Translations under genes and position numbers: made by a program
The notes under the pieces: model-generated
Databases searched by the model: none
What the model was told of the DNA's origin: nothing
What the model saw: only the letters and a program-made list of their open reading frames with translations
NCBI GenBank assembly: GCA_011763485.2
Contig: JAANSK020229967.1
Location: 1 to 24,182 of the forward strand
DNA length: 24,182 nt
Origin: Isoetes engelmannii
Taxonomy: Eukaryota; Streptophyta; Lycopodiopsida; Isoetales; Isoetaceae
Direction: 5' to 3'
In this document: piece after piece, positions 17,961 through 24,182 of the stretch
How the letters are laid out: each line of letters starts with the position of its first letter
How positions within the stretch are numbered: position 1 is the stretch's first letter

Positions 17961-19231
17961 ATTCAATTTCAGGTTGACCTTGGCCAGGTTTGTATCACTG
18001 AGAATGGCCACAAAAAGTTGTTCCTATTGTGCATGTGTGCTCCATTCCACAGTCCCTTTAATGTAGCATCCTGCTGCAAATTAGGAATGTGGGATTGATT
18101 TGTGATACAGATAACTAAGAATACTTCATTGATGTTTAATTTAGCATCCTCCTGGTGTAAAATAACTTTAGATATAAAGGGCAAATTGTGTAATCAAGAA
18201 TACTGTTTCTGTTTTCATTGCCTGATCATAAACTTATATTGTGGCTTATAGCAAGCGTTGTCTATTTTCATTGCCTGATCATAAACTTATATTGTGGCTT
18301 ATAGCAAGCGTTGTCTAATGCCTTCACATTATGTTTCAGTGTGCTTTTGTTCAAAATTATATATGACATGCCTTCGTTCAAATTTAGGGTAGACGGTCTG
18401 CTTTCATAGCAAAGACATGCACAATCAGGAATATTGTAATTTAACGCATATGACATCTTTACTTCACGATTAAAAATCTATTCATCTCCCTAGCACGAAT
18501 CTTTAGATGCCAAATAGTTGGGCATACTTTAAAAAAGGACTCGCAAAAGAGTAAAATTAAAGGCTCAAGGTTCAGGGGTGTGTGAACACACTGATGATTA
18601 GTATATATCTAATATATGCAAATGTTTATATATTCAAAAATGTAGGTTCGTATCTTCATCGCTACAGTTGAAAAAGCCACATTCTAATATTGGTCATTGC
18701 AGTTGAAGATTGCATCCGTATATGGTGAACAAACATACAAGGCAACAGCTATTGTGGCCAATTAAAAAAAAGCCAAGTGATATCGACTAAGTAAATTGCA
18801 CAACATGTTCAATTTGCACACCCTACAATAATAAGTTTGTTCTAAGAGTCATTGTATACTACATGGAATAGACACACTGATCAACTTCAAATTGCCTTTG
18901 GACTTGTAAAACCTGGAGGAGGTAGAGAAACATTTGAATCTAAGGTATGCTTCTAGTCGTTATTAGGAAGCACTTTCAAGGAAAGAAACATATAGCAAAA
19001 ACTACATTAAAATCAACTTTCGCCTTCCTAAAGGGTGTCACAAAGCAATAATGTAGGTACTGGTCGAGTAATGCCTTCTTATTTGGGCAATTTTGGGTTT
19101 AGTTCTTCCAAAATTAGGCTCGCAATATTTTGAAATAGATGTGTAATTTTATGTTCTAGACTATTGAGGAACTATAAGTATATGCAACATGCTAGAAAAA
19201 TGCCCCTACTTATGCGTGACGCCGGGCATAC
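17961..19231. other. Non-coding stretch with tandem duplication
   Basis: AT-rich sequence with no gene I can support. It contains the perfect tandem duplication listed at 18212-18317; otherwise I see no structure. Confidence 0.55.
18212..18317. repeat. Perfect 53-bp tandem duplication
   Basis: Positions 18212-18264 and 18265-18317 are identical over all 53 bases, starting ttttcattgcctgatcata and ending agcgttgtcta, with no spacer. The lack of any difference indicates a very recent slippage or repair event, or an assembly artefact. Confidence 0.95.
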
Positions 19232-19559
19232 ATTTGGGCATAAGCATGCTATACCCTACCACAAAAAGTACCAATAAGGGACCATAAAACTACCCTAAAA
19301 GTACCTAACACTGGGTACTGGGTACTTGTTTAATGTCTCGATAACTAATAAGCGTTAAATTGGATGCATGTATTTTAACCTCCACTGGTATTGTGTTCAT
19401 CTTAATCTTGAACATTAACATGATTTGGACTTTTATTTTGAACTTCTGAATTGGTTTTGATGAAAAGAACAAGGAAGCAGTACCCAATCCAGAAGTACCT
19501 AATGCAGGTACTTTGGCAGGTTTCAAAAGTGATAGTGTGTAGCATGCTTATGCCCATTT
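19232..19559. mobile_element. MITE-like element with inverted termini
   Basis: The ends GGGCATAAGCATGCTA (19236-19251) and TAGCATGCTTATGCCC (19540-19555) are exact inverted repeats over 16 bp, with weaker pairing for another 11 bp. Both subterminal regions are rich in GTAC-containing motifs (for example aaaagtacctaa and gaagtacctaa). ATTT flanks both ends (19232-19235 and 19556-19559) as a possible 4-bp duplication; it is short enough to be chance. There is no transposase, so it would be non-autonomous. The superfamily is unclear. Confidence 0.65.
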
Positions 19560-20259
19560 ACTAGTCTACTTACTTACAATGTCTTTGGGCTTTCTCTTTC
19601 TTGCCGGTGTACCCCTTTTCGGGTGTGACTTTTGGAAGCAAAACTTGCGTTTCCCATTCTTTTGACTTTACCGGCCCAAATAGAGTCGAGGATTGTAGTC
19701 CAATATTAAAAGATGGGCAGTATCACTAGCGCAAGCTAAAGCAGGTTCAAGCAGATGCATCAAGATGATGTAGGTTGACAATATTCAAAGGTGCAGGTAA
19801 TCTTCATCCCTTCGAAACCCCAAGGATCACTATTTGATTAGAGATTTTTCAATAGCACCGATAAGAATGGTGTTGATGTCACAAATCGCGAGGTCAGTTG
19901 TAGGACTAGGTACAGGTTTAGATATTATGTTGATTTCCTATTCAAAATGTGTGCTTCGTAGATTCAGGAAATGTCAGTAGAAGGAAGCCACTGGTTACAG
20001 AAACAAAAGAACCAAGAGTAAATTGGAAGACCTCAGGAATGATCAGCCCATGATTTAATTAAAAATCTTAATTTCTGGTAGGGATAACATATCTTAGGGT
20101 GATTTGCTCCAAGAGCTCCTACTGGAATAATGAGTCACCAATGCAGCTTCTTGAACAAATTGCTTACAGTATTTCTTCTACAACGCTTTTAGAATAGAGC
20201 TTGCTTTTGTTTGTTGAAGCTCACCACTTACCAGCAATCATGGTGGTGGATACATGGTT

Positions 20260-20545
20260 TTTTCTTTGTTTCTTTCTCTTCTAGAGGCATATTATAGACT
20301 ATTGTACATTTAGATGAGATATGTTTGCGAAGTGCAATGTCTATAGCTGGGGCAACAATGGCATTATAGTGCGTGTTAAAGGCAATTGAATGGGTCTTGT
20401 GTGTAGAAGAGAGATTCACTGTAATCGCAAATGGCATTATTTCTTTATTTCTCTATTTCGTTCTCTTCTAGAGTTTCTCTTCAACAAAAAAACAATTGAG
20501 GTGCATGTTATAGATTTTGGCTCATTCAGATGAGCTCTATTTACA
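20260..20545. repeat. Diverged direct repeat
   Basis: tttctttctcttctagagg...tatagactattgtacatttagatgag (about 20269-20318) is echoed by tttcgttctcttctagag...tatagattttggctcattcagatgag (about 20456-20536), with insertions in the second copy. An old duplication; no function seen. Confidence 0.4.
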
Positions 20546-21390
20546 GGATTGCAGAAGTTGATTATTGTAATAAGTGGATAGAGCCTAAAGATACACAAAC
20601 CCTATGCAATGTTCAGTTCTGATATTAAAGTTTTGGTGCCAAGAGCATCTCCCTCAAAGATAGTGCCTGAGAATGCAATTAAGCATTAAGTGCAACAACA
20701 ATCATAACCTCAGGATCCTCCCCGAGTTATGTGTTCTCCAGTAATGACAGATTGCATCCATCTCTATGGCTAGAATAGCAGCCATGTTTATCGCACCTGT
20801 ATCAGGTATGTTAAGTGGCCAGGGTTCGGGCAGATGGGCCTGGAGCATATTCACTAGTTTCAGTAATTTTTGATGCTCAAGGGATCTGCCCTCTATGTGT
20901 CATGTGGGATTTAGGAACAACTGAAGGAAATATAGAAGCTAAGGCACATGAATCAACAAATCTTGAAACTCTTATGAAGAACTTTGCACTCTAAGTAAAA
21001 ATGAGGACTCAAGTACTTTGCACATTCAATAAATCATATAACATTTCGAAAATACTAGGAAGGTAATCAAATTCATTTCAACTCACTATTGGAGAAAATA
21101 CATGCGGGTAATGAAACTTATAAACTCATAACAAAATATGAAGAACAACAGATAATAAGAAGGCAAAAAATTGTGGACCAAGGCAGCAACAACTAAGGGC
21201 GCTCAATTCTCGGACCTCTCTTTGATCTGAAATGGGGCCTCTTATAGGCATCAGAATCGTGGCCTAATGATGGTGACTTGCTTGTCCACTAGGCGAAGTT
21301 GTTGTAACTGCATGAGGTCACTATCGTCAGATAACAAAAAACAGTGGCAGTGATAGTGACCTCTAACTGCTTGTGGTCGTGGCCAGACCC

Positions 21391-21458
21391 GTGCTCAAAA
21401 TCGGTAACCCGCTTGTGCTACTGGTCGGGTGCAGAATCGGACCCTTGCACAAAATCGG
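21391..21458. repeat. Three short related repeats in a GC-richer pocket
   Basis: gtgctcaaaatcgg (21391-21404), gtgcagaatcgg (about 21429-21440) and ttgcacaaaatcgg (21445-21458) are three variants of one motif. The surrounding 200 bp is richer in G+C than its neighbours. No gene was recognised. Confidence 0.4.
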
Positions 21459-22067
21459 GGGCAGCCTTAAGAGTTCGTGGCGTGCTGGCTCCCATGCCCC
21501 GGGTCGTGCCTATGCACACCGGGTGGATATCTTGGTATTGCCTTTGTATAACATTGATGTAGCATCAATGTTAACAAGGTACTAAAACATTATCTTTATA
21601 TAAATTGGCACTATTTTTTCATGTTGCTTGCGGTTGCAGCTTAGAAAAAATCATCCCTTCAGTATTCTTTAAATCATCAAACAATTGTGGAAGGGGGTCA
21701 CACTTTGTCATACCACATTCCTAAATTTCCTGCTCTGGACATGAAACCAACTTTTGCTGACAAGTGCACACACATCATTACACTTCTATAGTGGCACTAC
21801 CATCAACTGATGCATTGGCAGACATGAAATCAAGAAGCATTTGGCACCTCTTCATTTTAATAGTTTGGCATCATTGACGAGCTTCTAGGCTCTGCCATAG
21901 TTTCAAACAATATTCTATTTTTGTAATCCTTTGATCTAAGTTTCTAAGTATGGTAGAATGCACTTGTAGTTGTTTCAAAGAGTTGACATGTTAGGTGATA
22001 ATTTAAACTTTGGTTGTAGTGATGTTCTCAATTGCTCTTTTATAAGAATGAAGGTATATCTACGTAC

Positions 22068-22190
22068 CTTAGAATTTTGAAACCTGGTGTCTTCGTGCAA
22101 AATCGCTAAACTATCAAAGCAAAAGTACCTCAACTCACTGGGAAGAATACTTTTACACAGGTCTCCAAGTTGTTCAACAACATATACCAT
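22068..22190 (-). CDS. Possible isolated exon or gene fragment
   Basis: On the minus strand an ATG at 22190 opens 41 codons (MVYVVEQLGDLCKSI, then LPSELRYFCFDSLAIL) to a donor-like AAG|GTACGTA at 22070/22067. If unspliced, the frame runs on to 21975 (71 residues). The composition is protein-like but no family is recognised and no partner exon was found. The start of this frame overlaps one copy of a repeat also found at 23734 and 23803, which suggests it may be part of a repeated element rather than a host gene. Confidence 0.22.
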
Positions 22191-22220
22191 TTTTTTTATT
22201 AGAAACCAAATCCAAATACG
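22172..22220. repeat. Dispersed repeat, copy 1
   Basis: gttcaacaacatataccat followed by a T-run and agaaaccaaatccaaatac. Related copies lie at 23734-23782 and 23803-23840, all on the same strand. Read on the minus strand the core is TATGTTGTTGAAC. Confidence 0.6.
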
Positions 22221-22543
22221 AATATCATAAAAAATGGTTCATCACGCAAAACGTATGATTATACGATCATTTTGCTATGGTTTTCATATGACTGTGGCGT
22301 TGTATTTGTATGAGGGTATGCCAGTAGTATTTATAGAGCGCACTTTGGATTTCTAGTTAGTTTGCCCTCCTAATCTTTGGTCTGGACATGCACGCCTATG
22401 CCCGTGCATGCATATCACCTTCTCTGCCAGTCAATGCATGCATAGGCCCTTTCTCACTCGGTCAATCTCAGGTTTCCATCCACATGCGTTTGCATGTAAG
22501 ACTACATTACATCCAGTGAATCTCAAGTTTACTTTAGTGAATC

Positions 22544-22585
22544 TCACTGGCTAAACAGGACTTTAAAGTCCTGTTTAGCCAGTGA
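22544..22585. repeat. Perfect 42-bp palindrome
   Basis: Positions 22544-22564 are the exact reverse complement of 22565-22585, with no spacer; the centre is TTTAAA and the arms read outward to TCACTGGC/GCCAGTGA. The motif agtgaatctca occurs twice just to the left (about 22515 and 22536), and the right arm runs into agtgaatatca. A perfect spacer-free palindrome is unstable and so probably young. No gene is associated. Confidence 0.97.
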
Positions 22586-22944
22586 ATATCAAATTCACAT
22601 GTATTTGTGATTCCTTCATTCTATATTAATCCTTACATTTTGTCGCCCTCCCTTTCGGGTTGTTCATGATCACATGCTTTGGGCATGGACTGTAGAGGCG
22701 ATTATGTCCAAAACATTCTTACATTGTATATTAAATTTACAGGAGACTCAAAATGACATTAAAGAACTATCTCAAGAACCTCTTGCGATGCTAGTAATGA
22801 CTATTCAACCTCCAGATGATCCAATTGCATCCATGTCAAGGTTATTAGCTGACACGATGTTATCCAAATGTCCTCCTGGATGTTAAACATAAAGTACACC
22901 AAATTACCCATCTTCAGCAAAAGAAGAAAGCCCTCAAAGATACT

Positions 22945-23397
22945 TTAAAGCTTAAGATCCAAGAGTGTGGTGAGGTTACTAAAAAGATCCAAGAACTGAG
23001 CATGCTCAGCTGAACTCTTGCAGCATAACCTGCAAAAGAAGTTTCCTGCCACTGAGTCCTCAAAAAGCTCCATCTCCCTGAGCACCAGCAGCCATGGCGA
23101 TCTGGTACAACAACCTAAAAAGGGAGAAGGCTGAGAATTGCAAATTGGAGGCTTCCTAGCAGGCAAAGCAAATCCAGGATAACCAAATCTGTTTTTCATT
23201 GGCTGTCCAGGGAACCTACATATTGTATCTGGCCATCTACTCCAAAACCTAGAAATGCAAAGGAAACAAATCATCCACAACAGGATTCTCAAACCTCAAT
23301 CTGGCACAATCCGTTGCTTGTTGCTGTCTGGCTTCTCCAACATTGAGGACCGAATTACACAACGAAGAAAATGATGAATCGAACCAAAGCTATTCAT
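22945..23397 (-). pseudogene. Unrecognised frame downstream of a heat-shock-type promoter
   Basis: About 40-70 bases downstream (leftward) of the expected transcription start, the ATG at 23397 opens a minus-strand frame: 33 residues (MNSFGSIHHFLRCVIRSS...) to TGA at 23298-23296. The same frame then continues without a stop to 22945, about 117 more codons including FALPARKPPICNSQPSPFLG. It is thus one 151-codon frame with a single TGA. I recognise no domain. It could be a decayed gene, a spliced transcript whose introns I cannot place, or a non-coding RNA. Confidence 0.25.
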
Positions 23398-23464
23398 AGA
23401 GATGAGAATCAAAACGAACCTGCAAATCGGCAAATTTGCCAAACCTAGGAACACTCGGCCCCCT

Positions 23465-23545
23465 TCTATTTATACTCAACAAATGAAGGTTCTAGAACCT
23501 TCCGGAATGCTCCAGACAGAAGTAGCATCATATTCTAGAAGGCTT
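23465..23545 (-). promoter_or_regulatory. Heat-shock-type promoter facing left
   Basis: Read on the minus strand: a three-unit element (23545-23533, AAGccTTCtaGAA), then a perfect five-unit heat-shock element (23507-23485, TTCcgGAAggTTCtaGAAccTTC), then TATAAATAG at 23473-23465. The elements lie just upstream of the TATA box, as in plant heat-shock genes. Transcription would start near 23435 and run left. Further upstream are ACGT-free but palindromic boxes such as TGCCATGTGGCA at 23567-23578. Confidence 0.7.
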
Positions 23546-23733
23546 AAAGGAGGACCTATAGGATCCTGCCATGTGGCATGTGAGGTGACGCGTTAGCACC
23601 GTCCAGATCATGCCAAGTGGCGCCATGTAGGCCGTTGATAGGAGGTTGACGACATTCGTTATTAACGCGGTATTTCTTTATTAAAAAGGAGGATTTGCAA
23701 GTTTGTATGAAGCTCAAACTATGCTAAATTCTA

Positions 23734-23840
23734 GTTCAACAACATACAATATTTTCCTTATTTGAAACCAAATATAAAAACAATGATAGAAGATCAAAAC
23801 CAGTTCAACAACATACATCATTTTTTATTTATTTGAACAC
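23734..23840. repeat. Dispersed repeat, copies 2 and 3
   Basis: gttcaacaacatacaatat...tatttgaaaccaaatat (23734-23782) and gttcaacaacatacatcat...tatttgaacacc (23803-23840), 69 bp apart. They match the copy at 22172-22220, 1.6 kb away. The second overlaps the 3' end of the partial minus-strand frame at 23818. Confidence 0.7.
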
Positions 23841-24182
23841 CTATTGTGGGAAATAACTGCATTCTAACACCATTAACGTCCGCCGTGTTGAAGTGTGAAG
23901 CCCCCCTATGTACAATAGACCCTCCCATGACCGTATCATTTAGGTGTTGGTGTCTTTCCGATTGCATCTCAACCCCATTCACGGGGCAGTCTGACCCTCG
24001 TCGTACAACTTGTGGCGTGATTGACGTGGAGGCAAAAGATGTTTGAACTGACTGGCCCTCCATTGCAACAACATTAGCTGAGTGGCCAGCATCATCCGTC
24101 TCTCTAGACTTACTTTCATTGACAGGCGTAAGGTATGAGGGGTTGTTGGCCACAGCAGGTGGTGTTTTTTGGCGGGACTTCC
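23818..24182 (-). CDS. Partial hypothetical protein running off the right edge
   Basis: On the minus strand a frame enters from beyond 24182 without a start codon in the window and ends at TAA 23820-23818, about 120 codons. It begins KSRQKTPPAVANNPSYLTPV and ends MQLFPTIGVQINKK. It is rich in Ser, Asn, Gln and Val, with two related strings VNGVEMQ and VNGVRMQ about 40 residues apart, and has no transmembrane segment. I do not recognise a domain. It could be the end of a transposon gag-like protein or a host exon; the adjacent repeats favour a mobile-element origin, but weakly. Confidence 0.35.
   Translation of the reverse strand, partial: KSRQKTPPAVANNPSYLTPVNESKSRETDDAGHSANVVAMEGQSVQTSFASTSITPQVVRRGSDCPVNGVEMQSERHQHLNDTVMGGSIVHRGASHFNTADVNGVRMQLFPTIGVQINKK

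Larger units (their letters stand above)
19560..22067. other. Long stretch without a supported gene
   Basis: I see no gene with conserved motifs here. Weak structure includes the diverged direct repeat at 20260-20545 and the short GC-richer repeat pocket at 21391-21458. Open frames are short and their products are not protein-like. Confidence 0.5.

Noticed and set aside
22393-22445. CATGCATG repeats as seed-specific RY promoter elements
   Set aside because: Two copies occur, but no gene or TATA box lies in a suitable position, and alternating purine-pyrimidine strings are common by chance.
22996-23009. A 14-bp palindrome CTGAGCATGCTCAG as an operator-like site
   Set aside because: It is short, lies inside a possible reading frame, and nothing else supports a regulatory role.
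1-24182. CRISPR arrays, tRNA or rRNA genes, bacterial operons
   Set aside because: No regularly spaced repeats, cloverleaf-like sequences, rRNA motifs or ribosome-binding-site-led gene runs were seen.

Overview
The window looks like nuclear DNA of a land plant. It holds one intact spliceosomal gene, a PRP22/DHX8-type DEAH helicase of plant type, in a background of decayed retrotransposons and AT-rich intergenic sequence. The Ty1/copia element has a plant-type initiator-tRNA primer-binding site. The amount of old transposon sequence suggests a large genome, such as a gymnosperm or fern, but I cannot name the species.

Layout, left to right. 1-139: flank that includes a 50-bp block seen again later. 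140-5167: a degenerate Ty1/copia element in the order gag, protease, integrase, RT, RNase H, broken by stops and frameshifts. 5168-5667: a rearranged tail with a second primer-binding site, a second copy of the 50-bp block and a third LTR. 5673-6944: mostly non-coding, with two inverted repeats and possible minus-strand exons. 6945-10510: a nearly full-length but dead LINE (APE endonuclease plus reverse transcriptase), bounded by a diverged 15-bp target-site duplication. 10511-12264: an intergenic region with a heat-shock-element cluster, a pentanucleotide repeat and a decayed coding fragment. 12265-16011: the PRP22 gene, two exons, 1219 codons plus stop. 16012-24182: largely non-coding, with an unrecognised decayed coding region, a perfect 53-bp tandem duplication, a MITE-like element, a perfect 42-bp palindrome, a minus-strand heat-shock-type promoter and a partial minus-strand reading frame at the right edge.

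Only PRP22 can be called a functional protein gene with confidence. The transposon genes are relics. Their in-frame stops are nearly all TAG or TGA, and two integrase catalytic Asp codons and one LINE endonuclease Asp codon read Asn, as expected for long-methylated, deaminating DNA. I found no CRISPR array, tRNA, rRNA or bacterial-type system, and no clear new molecular system. The best leads are the two multi-unit heat-shock elements, the three-LTR rearrangement, the 42-bp palindrome and the MITE.
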